Assembly: GCF_011064845.1 (NCBI RefSeq)
Contig: NZ_CP049015.1
Location: 310,001-374,000 of the forward strand
From: Citrobacter freundii ATCC 8090 = MTCC 1658 = NBRC 12681
GTDB lineage: Bacteria > Pseudomonadota > Gammaproteobacteria > Enterobacterales > Enterobacteriaceae
Direction of reading: 5' to 3'
DNA: 64,000 nt
The notes below the pieces were generated by a model. That model made no database searches and was not told the DNA's origin. It worked only from the letters and a program-made list of their open reading frames with translations. A program made the translations under genes and the position numbers. Below, piece by piece: positions 45,712 to 53,815 of this stretch (position 1 is its first letter; each line of letters begins with the position of its first letter).

Positions 45712-46937
45712 TGGCCCGATTCGTGGTGTTAGTAATCGACAGTTTTGGCGTTGGCGCAATGAAAGACGTCACGCGGGTCAGGCCGCAGGATGCCGGAGCG
45801 AATACCTGTGGTCATATCCTGGGCGAACTCCCGCAGTTACGGCTGCCAACGCTTGAGAAGTTGGGGCTGATTAACGCTCTGGGCTTTGCGCCGGGCGTGA
45901 TGAAACCTTCGGAATCGGCAGTCTGGGGCGTTGCGGAGCTGCAGCATGAAGGGGGAGATACCTTTATGGGCCATCAGGAGATTTTAGGCACACGGCCTCA
46001 GGCACCGCTGCGGATGCCATTTAGCGACGTTATTGATCGCGTTGAGCAAGCGCTGAAAGTCGCGGGCTGGCAGGTGGAACGTCGCGGCGGCGAGCTGGCG
46101 TTTCTTTGGATCAACGATGCGGTTGCAGTGGGCGATAACCTAGAGGCGGATTTAGGTCAGGTCTACAACGTCACTGCCAATCTGTCCGCCATTGCGTTTG
46201 ATGAGGTGCTAAAGATTGGCCGCGTAGTGCGCGAACAGGTTCAGGTCGGGCGCGTCATCACCTTTGGCGGTCAGCTTGCGAACAGCCAGCGCATTCTGGA
46301 TGCCGCCGAAACGATGGAAGGGCGCTTTGTCGGCATTAATGCCCCACGCTCCGGCGCGTATGAAAGCGGTTTTCAGGTCAGGCATATGGGCTTTGGCGTA
46401 GATGAGCAGGTACAGGTACCGCAAAAACTGCATGACGCCGGAATCCCTACCGTGCTGGTCGGTAAAGTGGCGGACATCGTTGGCAATCCGCACGGGCGCA
46501 GCTGGCAAAACCTGGTAGATAGCCAGCAGATTATGGATATCACGCTTAACGAATTTAACGCGGAATCGACGGTATTTATCTGTACCAACATTCAGGAAAC
46601 CGATCTCGCCGGACACGCTGAAGACGTCGCACGTTATGCCGAACGGCTGCAGCTTGTTGATCTTAATCTTTCACGCCTTCTGACCGCTATGGAGCCAAAT
46701 GACTGTCTGGTGGTCATGGCCGATCACGGCAACGATCCGACCATAGGGCACAGCCACCATACCCGGGAAGTTGTGCCGGTATTGGTGTATCAACAGGGGC
46801 TTGAGCCTGCGCAATTAGGCATCCGGGCGACGTTATCCGATGTTGGCGCTACGGTGTGTGAATTTTTCGGCGCGGCGGCGCCACAAAACGGCTGTTCTTT
46901 TCTCTCGGCATTGCGCCTTACAGGAGACACCTTATGA
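45711..46937 (+). CDS. yhfW: YhfW, phosphopentomutase-like metalloenzyme
   Basis: The 408-residue member of the alkaline phosphatase superfamily resembles phosphopentomutase (DeoB). The N-terminal metal motif is [12 protein letters not shown]. The likely phospho-acceptor Thr is in [14 protein letters not shown] near residue 85. The C-terminal metal ligands are in [21 protein letters not shown]. It overlaps php by 4 bp. Presumably it moves a phosphate on a pentose-like intermediate. Confidence 0.9.
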   Translation: MARFVVLVIDSFGVGAMKDVTRVRPQDAGANTCGHILGELPQLRLPTLEKLGLINALGFAPGVMKPSESAVWGVAELQHEGGDTFMGHQEILGTRPQAPLRMPFSDVIDRVEQALKVAGWQVERRGGELAFLWINDAVAVGDNLEADLGQVYNVTANLSAIAFDEVLKIGRVVREQVQVGRVITFGGQLANSQRILDAAETMEGRFVGINAPRSGAYESGFQVRHMGFGVDEQVQVPQKLHDAGIPTVLVGKVADIVGNPHGRSWQNLVDSQQIMDITLNEFNAESTVFICTNIQETDLAGHAEDVARYAERLQLVDLNLSRLLTAMEPNDCLVVMADHGNDPTIGHSHHTREVVPVLVYQQGLEPAQLGIRATLSDVGATVCEFFGAAAPQNGCSFLSALRLTGDTL

Positions 46938-47812
46938 ACTTTGATCCGACGGGCTACACCTGGGTCCACGAACATCTGCATATCGATCTCTCCGGATTTA
47001 AGAATAACCTCGACTGCCGGTTAGATCAGTACGATCTCATTTGTCAGGAAATGAAGGATCTCCGGGCGTCAGGTGTCAGCAACATTATTGAGATGACCAA
47101 CCGCTATATGGGACGTAATCCGCAATTCATGCTCGACCTGATGCGCGATACCGGAATTAACGTCGTGGCCTGCACAGGCTATTACCAGGATGCGTTCTTC
47201 CCTGAACATGTTGCGGCGCGCAGCGTGGAACAGCTCGCGCAGGAGATGGTCGATGAGATTGTCGTCGGTATTGATGGCACTGAATTGAAGGCCGGAATTA
47301 TCGCGGAAATTGGCTCTAGTGAAGGCGTGATTACGCCGCTTGAAGAGAAGGTGTTTATCGCCGCGGCACGGGCACACATCGAAACCGGACGCCCCATCTC
47401 AACCCATACCTCTTTTAGCACGATGGGAGTGGAACAGCTGGTGTTGCTACAGGCGCACGGCGTCGACCTTTCCCGCGTAACCGTTGGTCACTGCGACCTG
47501 AAAGATAATCTCGACAATATCTTACGCATGATCGAGCTCGGCGCGTATGTGCAATTCGATACCATCGGAAAAAACAACTATTACCCGGACGAGAAACGCA
47601 TCGCCATGCTGCACGCGATACGCGATTGCGGACTGCTTAGCCACGTCATGCTCTCTATGGACATTACCCGCCGCTCGCATTTAAAAGCCAATGGCGGCAA
47701 TGGCTACGACTATCTGTTAACCACCTTTATCCCACAGCTGCGCCAGTCAGGATTCAGTCAGGCCGATGTGGACACGATGTTACGTGATAACCCCTCAAAA
47801 TTTTTCCAATAA
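46934..47812 (+). CDS. php: Php/YhfV, phosphotriesterase-homology protein
   Basis: The 292-residue amidohydrolase-superfamily protein has the HxH metal pair in [13 protein letters not shown], the bridging acidic residue in [10 protein letters not shown] near 125, then His in STHTSFS and VGHCDLKD and Asp in MLSMDITRR. The E. coli protein lacks detectable phosphotriesterase activity. Related proteins are lactonases, so hydrolysis of a sugar lactone is the best guess. Confidence 0.92.
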   Translation: MNFDPTGYTWVHEHLHIDLSGFKNNLDCRLDQYDLICQEMKDLRASGVSNIIEMTNRYMGRNPQFMLDLMRDTGINVVACTGYYQDAFFPEHVAARSVEQLAQEMVDEIVVGIDGTELKAGIIAEIGSSEGVITPLEEKVFIAAARAHIETGRPISTHTSFSTMGVEQLVLLQAHGVDLSRVTVGHCDLKDNLDNILRMIELGAYVQFDTIGKNNYYPDEKRIAMLHAIRDCGLLSHVMLSMDITRRSHLKANGGNGYDYLLTTFIPQLRQSGFSQADVDTMLRDNPSKFFQ

Positions 47813-47822
47813 GGACAGAATC

Positions 47823-48176
47823 ATGAAAAAGATTGGCGTTGCTGGCTTACAGCGTGAGCAGATTAAAAAAACCATCGAAACCGCAGCACCGGGCTGCTTT
47901 GAAGTCTCCATTCATAACGATATGGAAGCGGCGATGAAGGTGAAATCCGGACAACTGGATTACTACATCGGCGCTTGTAACACCGGTGCGGGTGCAGCAC
48001 TGTCGATTGCCATCGCGGTGATTGGCTACAACAAGAGTTGCACTATCGCCAAGCCGGGTATTAAGGCGAAAGACGAACATATCGCAAAAATGGTTGCGGA
48101 AGGGAAAGTGGCGTTTGGTCTCTCCGTCGAACATGTTGAACATGCGATTCCGATGCTGGTTAACCACCTGAAATAA
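47823..48176 (+). CDS. yhfU: YhfU, small conserved protein (DUF2620)
   Basis: The 117-residue protein begins MKKIGVAGLQREQIKKTIE and has a glycine-rich loop YIGACNTGAGAALSIAIAVIG that could bind a nucleotide or phosphate. The start at 47823 has an AAGGA ribosome-binding site 6-9 bp upstream. It always accompanies yhfT in the E. coli-type operon. Function is unknown; a transporter partner role is possible. Confidence 0.87.
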   Translation: MKKIGVAGLQREQIKKTIETAAPGCFEVSIHNDMEAAMKVKSGQLDYYIGACNTGAGAALSIAIAVIGYNKSCTIAKPGIKAKDEHIAKMVAEGKVAFGLSVEHVEHAIPMLVNHLK

Positions 48177-48187
48177 AAGGCATGACT

Positions 48188-49492
48188 ATGGATCTGTATA
48201 TTCAGATTGTGGTGGTGGCCTGCCTGACCGGCATGACGTCACTTCTGGCACACCGCTCGGCGGCCGTCTTTCATGACGGCATCCGCCCGATTCTGCCGCA
48301 GCTGATCGAGGGGTACATGAACCGCCGGGAGGCGGGAAGTATCGCGTTTGGTCTGAGTATCGGCTTTGTCGCGTCGGTGGGGATCTCCTTTACCCTGAAA
48401 ACCGGCTTGCTCAACGCCTGGCTGCTGTTCCTGCCGACGGATATTCTCGGCGTGCTGGCAATGAACAGCCTGCTGGCGTTCGGTCTGGGCGCTATCTGGG
48501 GCATATTGATTCTGACCTGCCTGCTGCCGGTGAACCATTTGCTCACGGCGCTGCCGGTTGATGTACTGGGCAGCCTCGGTGAGCTGAGTTCTCCGGTGGT
48601 TTCCGCATTCGCACTCTTCCCGCTGGTGGCGATTTTCTACCAGTTTGGCTGGAAGCACAGCATTATCGCGGCGGTGGTAGTACTAATGACCCGCGTGGTG
48701 GTGGTGCGTTACTTCCCGCATCTGAACCCGGAATCGATTGAGATTTTTGTGGGGATGATGATGCTGTTGGCGATCGCTATTACGCATGATATTCGCCATC
48801 GTGGCGATGAAGAGATGGATGCCAGCGGATTATCTGTCTTTGAAGAACGAACCTCACGGATTATTAAAAACCTGCCGTATATTGCCATCGTTGGCGCGCT
48901 GATTGCCGCCGTTGCCAGTATGAAAATTTTTGCTGGTAGCGAGGTCTCAATTTTTACGCTGGAAAAAGCCTATTCAGCGGGGATTACGCCTGAGCAATCG
49001 CAGACGTTGATTAACCAGGCGGCGCTGGCGGAATTTATGCGTGGGTTGGGTTTTGTGCCGTTGATTGCCACCACCGCGCTGGCAACCGGTGTTTACGCGG
49101 TAGCGGGCTTCACCTTTGTTTATTCCGTTGGTTATCTGGCTCCGAACCCGTGGATAGCGGCACTCCTTGGCGCTATCGTGATTTCAGCGGAAGTGCTGCT
49201 ACTGCGCTCCATTGGCAAATGGTTGGGGCGTTATCCGTCAGTGCGTAACGCGTCGGACAATATTCGTAATGCGATGAATATGCTGATGGAAATGGCGCTA
49301 CTGGTAGGCTCGATATTTGCCGCCATCAAGATGGCGGGCTACACCGGCTTCTCGATTGCGGTAGCGATTTACTTCCTCAACGAATCGATCGGGCGTCCGG
49401 TGCAGAAGATGGCGGCCCCGGTCGTAGCGGTAATGATTACCGGTATCCTGCTCAACATTCTTTATTGGTTTGGTCTGTTTGTTCCGGTCTGA
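48188..49492 (+). CDS. yhfT: YhfT, putative transporter
   Basis: The 434-residue integral membrane protein has about 11-12 hydrophobic segments and conserved polar motifs (AHRSAAVFHDGIRPILPQ near residue 22, ASDNIRNAMNMLMEMALLVG near 360). ATG 48188 was chosen over 48182 because AAAGG lies 7 bp before it but touches the upstream ATG. Its position in a catabolic operon suggests import of the substrate. The transported compound is unknown. Confidence 0.88.
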   Translation: MDLYIQIVVVACLTGMTSLLAHRSAAVFHDGIRPILPQLIEGYMNRREAGSIAFGLSIGFVASVGISFTLKTGLLNAWLLFLPTDILGVLAMNSLLAFGLGAIWGILILTCLLPVNHLLTALPVDVLGSLGELSSPVVSAFALFPLVAIFYQFGWKHSIIAAVVVLMTRVVVVRYFPHLNPESIEIFVGMMMLLAIAITHDIRHRGDEEMDASGLSVFEERTSRIIKNLPYIAIVGALIAAVASMKIFAGSEVSIFTLEKAYSAGITPEQSQTLINQAALAEFMRGLGFVPLIATTALATGVYAVAGFTFVYSVGYLAPNPWIAALLGAIVISAEVLLLRSIGKWLGRYPSVRNASDNIRNAMNMLMEMALLVGSIFAAIKMAGYTGFSIAVAIYFLNESIGRPVQKMAAPVVAVMITGILLNILYWFGLFVPV

Positions 49493-49505
49493 GGAGGCGT
49501 AAAAC

Positions 49506-50594
49506 ATGAAGACGTTCCCTCTGCAAAGCCTGACGCTTGCGCAGGCACAGCAAAAGCAGTTTGCGCTGGTGGATACGCTCTGTCGTCATTTTCCAGGTGC
49601 TGACTTTCTGGCCGGTGGCGATTTGGGGCTGACCCCGGGGCTGAATCAGCCCCGGATCACACAGCGTGTGGAAAAGGTGCTGGCCGAGGCGTTTCATGCT
49701 GAAGCCGCCGTGCTGGTTCAGGGCGCTGGCACCGGGGCTATTCGCGCCGGGCTGGCCGCACTGCTCAAACCCGGCCAGCGACTGCTGGTTCACGACGCGC
49801 CTGTGTATCCTACAACACAGGTGATCATCGAGCAGATGGGCATCACCCTGGTCAGGGCTGATTTCAACTGCCTCCCGGCAATCGCGCGAGCTATTACGCA
49901 GTATCGCCCTGATGCCGCGCTGGTACAGCATACGCGGCAGCAACCGCAGGACCATTACGTTTTAGCGGATGTGTTGGCGGAAATAACACAATGCGGCGTA
50001 CCGACATTAACCGATGATAACTACGCGGTGATGAAAGTAGAGGGTATCGGCTGCGAGTGTGGGGCGACGCTGTCCACCTTTTCCTGCTTTAAGCTCTTCG
50101 GCCCGGAAGGCGTAGGGGCGGTTGTCGGCAAGGCAGAGGTCATCGCTAAAATTCGTAGCACCCTCTATTCCGGCGGCAGCCAGATCCAGGGAGCGCAGGC
50201 GCTCGAGGTACTTCGCGGTCTGGTTTTCGCTCCGGTGATGCATGCGGTGCAGGCTGGCGTTTCTGAGCGTCTGCTGAATCTGCTCGATAGTGGAGCGATA
50301 CCTGAGGTGAAAAAAGCGGTTATTGCTAATGCCCAGTCGAAGGTGCTGATCGTGGAGTTTCACCAGCCGATTGCCGCCCGTGTGCTGAAAGCGGCGCAAG
50401 AGAGAGGTGCGCTACCGTATCCGGTAGGAGCGGAGTCGAAATATGAAATCCCGCCGCTGTTTTATCGCCTCTCCGGGACCTTCCGTGAAGCGAATCCAGA
50501 GCTGAGCGACTATGCGATTCGTATTAATCCCAATCGCAGTGGCGAGGACACGGTGCTGCGGATTTTGCGGGAAAGCGTGAGTGCATGTGAGTGA
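49506..50594 (+). CDS. yhfS: YhfS, SelA/cystathionine-synthase-like PLP enzyme
   Basis: The 362-residue fold-type I PLP protein has the presumed PLP lysine in STFSCFKLFGPEGVGAVVG near residue 203 and the aspartate in TLTDDNYAVMKVE. It belongs to the aminotransferase-like group that includes SelA and D-glucosaminate-6-phosphate ammonia-lyase-type enzymes, so an elimination or transfer reaction is plausible. It is the last gene of yhfZYXWVUTS, followed by a terminator. Confidence 0.88.
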   Translation: MKTFPLQSLTLAQAQQKQFALVDTLCRHFPGADFLAGGDLGLTPGLNQPRITQRVEKVLAEAFHAEAAVLVQGAGTGAIRAGLAALLKPGQRLLVHDAPVYPTTQVIIEQMGITLVRADFNCLPAIARAITQYRPDAALVQHTRQQPQDHYVLADVLAEITQCGVPTLTDDNYAVMKVEGIGCECGATLSTFSCFKLFGPEGVGAVVGKAEVIAKIRSTLYSGGSQIQGAQALEVLRGLVFAPVMHAVQAGVSERLLNLLDSGAIPEVKKAVIANAQSKVLIVEFHQPIAARVLKAAQERGALPYPVGAESKYEIPPLFYRLSGTFREANPELSDYAIRINPNRSGEDTVLRILRESVSACE

Positions 50595-50610
50595 GCGTAA
50601 ATCTAAAATG

Positions 50611-50637
50611 AAAAAACCGGGAAATTCCCGGTTTTTT
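50611..50637. terminator. Bidirectional terminator between yhfS and yhfL
   Basis: AAAAAACCGGGAA-ATTCCCGGTTTTTT is flanked by A- and T-runs, so it can end both convergent genes. Confidence 0.9.
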
Positions 50638-50658
50638 GTATCTGCGCAATCGCGTATA

Positions 50659-50829
50659 TTATTGATTTGCAGCCGGGCCGCAGCCACCAATAATTTTAGA
50701 AATTGAAATCGCCGGATGGAATAAATAATCGTAGCTACAGTTGTTTTTTGTGTTTTCAATATGACCAGTACATGCGGTCAGCGTAGCCAGTACACCTGCC
50801 ACGATGGTGATTTTTGCAAATTTAAACAT
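50659..50829 (-). CDS. yhfL: YhfL, small lipoprotein
   Basis: The 56-residue protein was found by translating the minus strand. It has a lipoprotein signal peptide MFKFAKITIVAGVLATLTAC, with the lipid-modified cysteine at residue 20 in the lipobox LTAC. A mature part of 37 residues follows with two further cysteines (NNCSYDY and IGGCGPA) that could pair in the periplasm. It matches E. coli YhfL in length and sequence. The function is unknown. It is convergent with yhfS. Confidence 0.93.
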   Translation of the reverse strand: MFKFAKITIVAGVLATLTACTGHIENTKNNCSYDYLFHPAISISKIIGGCGPAANQ

Positions 50830-51054
50830 GATAAAATCCTTGTAAGATATCTATTTTTTAAATGGATGAAATCCATTTCTCGGCGGTTAAGATATCAACT
50901 AAGGAAGATTTTAAATAGTCCGAATAAGGACGTGATAATGTTAGGGTAAATTATATTTTTAATGAATTAAAATGCTATGAAATGTATCTATTATTAATAA
51001 ATTGATGAATTATATTTTATTTAGATTAAATATTAACTTTTGTGAATCATAAAT

Positions 51055-51080
51055 AAATGCCCTGAATATCAGGGCATTTA
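51055..51080 (-). terminator. Terminator downstream of cysG
   Basis: AAATGCCCTGA-ATA-TCAGGGCATTT lies about 12 bp after the cysG stop codon on its 3' side, with A/T-rich flanks. The 262-bp yhfL-cysG gap is otherwise very AT-rich and shows no gene. Confidence 0.75.
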
Positions 51081-51091
51081 TTAGCATTCAA

Positions 51092-52465
51092 TTAATGATT
51101 CGAGAACCAGTTCAGCTTATCGCGTAGTCCAACCACGCGACCGACGATAATCAGCGCCGGACTTTCAACCTGCTGTGCCAGCTCGCCGAGCTGTGTCAGA
51201 ACCCCGTTGACGACGCGTTGCTTCACGGAAGTCCCGTTTTCTACCAGCGCGACGGTCATATCAGGCTGCATGCCAAATTCAATCAGTTTTTCCTGGATGG
51301 TGGCTGCCTGATTCAGTCCCATGTAGAAAACCAGCGTCTGTTTCTCGGCCGCCAGGTTTTCCCAGTCCAGCTCACCGCCGGTTTTCAGGTGTCCGGTAAC
51401 CAGACGCACGCTCTGAGCGTAATCACGATGGGTCAGTGGAATGCCGGAATAGGCAGAACAACCAGAGGCTGCGGTAATACCAGGCACTACAGAGAATGGA
51501 ATACCGGCATGGCACAGCGTTTCCAGCTCTTCGCCACCACGGCCAAAGATGAATGGGTCGCCACCTTTCAGTCGTACCACGCGCTTGCCCTGCTGTGCTT
51601 CACGCAGCAGGATCTGATTGATCTCTTCCTGCGGTACGCAGTGATAGCCCGCACGTTTGCCGACGAACACCCGGTCTGCATCGCGGCGTACAAGGTTCAT
51701 GATGTCGTCGGAAACCAGGCGGTCATAGACCACGACATCCGCTTGCTGGATCTGCTGTAGCCCTTTCAGCGTCAGCAGGCCGGCATCGCCAGGACCGGCG
51801 CCAACCAGTACCACTTCACCACGGTGATCCAGCGGTTCGCTGAGCATTTGCTCGGTGGTTTCCTCGACGGCTTTTAGGTCATTGTTCGCCAGCGACTGCG
51901 CCAGGCGGTCATTCACGAACAATTTTTCCCAGAAGCGGCGACGTTCACCCATGCTGGCAAACTGTTGCTTCACCCGGGAGCGCAACTTGCCGGCATATTG
52001 TGCGACCTGGCCCAAATGCTGAGGCAGTACGGATTCAAGCCTTTCACGCAGCAGACGGGCAAGCACCGGCGATGTCCCGCCGGAGGAGACCGCCACCATC
52101 AGCGGCGAGCGGTCGATAATGGAGGGCATGATAAAACTGGCTGTTTTTGGCGCGTCGACCACGTTGCAGAAGATACGGCGTGACTCCGCGGCGGTGCTGA
52201 CGCTTTGGTTGACGGCATCGTCATCGGTGGCGGCAATAGCCAGCCAGCAGGTGTTGAGCAGGGACTCATCGAACGGTCCCTCAACCAGCGTCAGCATGCC
52301 TTCATCTGCCCATACTTTGAACTGCGGAATAAACGCCAGTGCATTAACCGTTAAACGGGCGCCCGCTTCCAGCAGTAACCGCGCTTTGCGTTCTGCGACA
52401 TCACCACCGCCGACGATCAAGCAGTCGCGGTCACGTAGTTGACAAAATATAGGCAAATGGTCCAC
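51092..52465 (-). CDS. cysG: Siroheme synthase CysG
   Basis: CysG makes siroheme from uroporphyrinogen III, the cofactor of NirB and sulfite reductase. The 457-residue protein has an N-terminal NAD-dependent dehydrogenase/ferrochelatase (residues 1 to about 210, [14 protein letters not shown]). The C-terminal SAM methyltransferase domain runs from about 215 ([38 protein letters not shown]). It is 15 bp after nirC, so it is part of the nir operon and supplies NirB's cofactor. Confidence 0.98.
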   Translation of the reverse strand: MDHLPIFCQLRDRDCLIVGGGDVAERKARLLLEAGARLTVNALAFIPQFKVWADEGMLTLVEGPFDESLLNTCWLAIAATDDDAVNQSVSTAAESRRIFCNVVDAPKTASFIMPSIIDRSPLMVAVSSGGTSPVLARLLRERLESVLPQHLGQVAQYAGKLRSRVKQQFASMGERRRFWEKLFVNDRLAQSLANNDLKAVEETTEQMLSEPLDHRGEVVLVGAGPGDAGLLTLKGLQQIQQADVVVYDRLVSDDIMNLVRRDADRVFVGKRAGYHCVPQEEINQILLREAQQGKRVVRLKGGDPFIFGRGGEELETLCHAGIPFSVVPGITAASGCSAYSGIPLTHRDYAQSVRLVTGHLKTGGELDWENLAAEKQTLVFYMGLNQAATIQEKLIEFGMQPDMTVALVENGTSVKQRVVNGVLTQLGELAQQVESPALIIVGRVVGLRDKLNWFSNH

Positions 52466-52480
52466 GACATTACCCCTTAA

Positions 52481-53290
52481 TTAATTATTAGCAGCCGCCT
52501 CTGGCTGGTTGATTTTTGCCGGAGCCGGACGCTCCGATTTTGGCGTAGCATACCAATAACCTAATCCCATGAATACGACACCGGACAAAGTATTACCGAG
52601 TGTCACCCACAGCAGGTTATGACCAATTCCTGACAGGGTATAAGCTTCGCTGTGATGACCGAACCAGGAGAGGGCAAACAGCGTCATGTTGGCCACCGAG
52701 TGCTCGTAGCCTGAAGCGATAAACGCCAGCAGACACCACCAGATAGCGAGGAATTTTGCCGCGCCTTCGGTACGGATTGCCATCCATATTGCCAGACAAA
52801 CCAACCAGTTACACAGTGCGCCTTTAAAGAACAGCACCGTTGCAGGCGCGGTGGTTTTCGCCAGCGCGACCGAATGGACGATGCTGGTATCGACCGGCAG
52901 CAGACTGCCGCCTCCCCAGCTATAAAGCAGGGCGACAAACACGGATCCGACCAGATTTCCCAGCCAGGTTTGCGGTAGGATAGCCCACATTTGGCCGTGG
53001 CTGATGGTGCCCGCTTTGACGCCGAGCGTCAGGAACATGGTGTGACCGGTAAACAGTTCTGAACCGGCAATAATAACCAGCGTTAAGGCGATACCAAAGG
53101 TTGCACCCATCACCAGCGGACGTACGGACGGGTCGAGCAGGTTACCGAGGGTAAAAATAAGGATGATGCCGAGGCCAACGTAGGCCCCTGCCATTGCCGA
53201 ACTGACCCAGAACCCGAGCGGGTTATTTGCCGACAGGCGTGCGATGCGCGCAGCGTTAGCCGCACACTTATTGATAGTGTCTGTGAACAT
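52481..53290 (-). CDS. nirC: Nitrite channel/transporter NirC
   Basis: NirC moves nitrite across the inner membrane. The 269-residue formate-nitrite transporter-family protein has six membrane segments. Conserved pieces include GSELFTGHTMF and GYEHSVANMTLF. It is separated from nirD by 198 bp holding a terminator-like hairpin and an ERIC element. Confidence 0.97.
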   Translation of the reverse strand: MFTDTINKCAANAARIARLSANNPLGFWVSSAMAGAYVGLGIILIFTLGNLLDPSVRPLVMGATFGIALTLVIIAGSELFTGHTMFLTLGVKAGTISHGQMWAILPQTWLGNLVGSVFVALLYSWGGGSLLPVDTSIVHSVALAKTTAPATVLFFKGALCNWLVCLAIWMAIRTEGAAKFLAIWWCLLAFIASGYEHSVANMTLFALSWFGHHSEAYTLSGIGHNLLWVTLGNTLSGVVFMGLGYWYATPKSERPAPAKINQPEAAANN

Positions 53291-53317
53291 GTGTTGATTA
53301 TCCTTTTCTCACTTCAT

Positions 53318-53425
53318 CCTTTGCACTGCCTCTTTGTTGGCAGCCCTCGCTCACCCCAGTCACATAGTGAACTATGCTCTTGGGGGGTTGCTCAGTTGCC
53401 GCCGCGATGCAGCACAAATGATTTT
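53318..53425. repeat. ERIC (IRU) element between nirC and nirD
   Basis: The core CGCTCACCCCAGTCAC...GCTCTTGGGG matches the published ERIC central inverted repeat (the region used for ERIC PCR primers). It is flanked by the usual imperfect arms (TGCACTGCCTCTTTGTTGGCAG, and GTTGCTCAGTTGCCGCCGCGATGCA). Exact ends are approximate. Confidence 0.75.
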
Positions 53426-53453
53426 GTGATAACAATTACAATGAAAAAAATAC

Positions 53454-53486
53454 AAAAAAGGGGAGGCGTTGCGCCTCCCAAAAATT
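53454..53486 (-). terminator. Terminator-like hairpin after nirD
   Basis: On the minus strand, TTTGGGAGGCG-CAA-CGCCTCCCC is followed by TTTTTT, about 3 bp after the nirD stop codon. It would reduce read-through from nirBD into nirC-cysG. Confidence 0.8.
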
Positions 53487-53488
53487 TA

Positions 53489-53815
53489 TTAACCGCGCAG
53501 TTGCACCGTGCCGTCTTTCACTCGCGCTTCGTAATGTTTCACGGAGAACTGTTCGTCTTCCATGCACAGTCCGTCGCTTAAACGAAAACGCTGTTTTTTC
53601 AGCGGGCTGGCAACCCACAATTCGCCCTGATGTTCAGCAATCAGCCCACGAGAAAGCACGCTGGACTCAAAGAACGGGTCGATGTTGCTGATCGCAAACA
53701 CCTGGTCGCTGTGATACGGGCGGAAAATCGCAACCTGCTCGTTACCTAACAGGGCGCAGACGCCTGTTGCAGGCAGAATGTCATCGATTTTGCAGATGTT
53801 TTTCCACTGGCTCAT
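53489..53815 (-). CDS. nirD: Nitrite reductase (NADH) small subunit NirD
   Basis: NirD works with NirB to reduce nitrite to ammonia with NADH in the cytoplasm. The 108-residue protein has a Rieske-like fold but lacks the Cys/His ligands for a cluster, as usual for this subunit. It overlaps nirB by 4 bp. Confidence 0.97.
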   Translation of the reverse strand: MSQWKNICKIDDILPATGVCALLGNEQVAIFRPYHSDQVFAISNIDPFFESSVLSRGLIAEHQGELWVASPLKKQRFRLSDGLCMEDEQFSVKHYEARVKDGTVQLRG

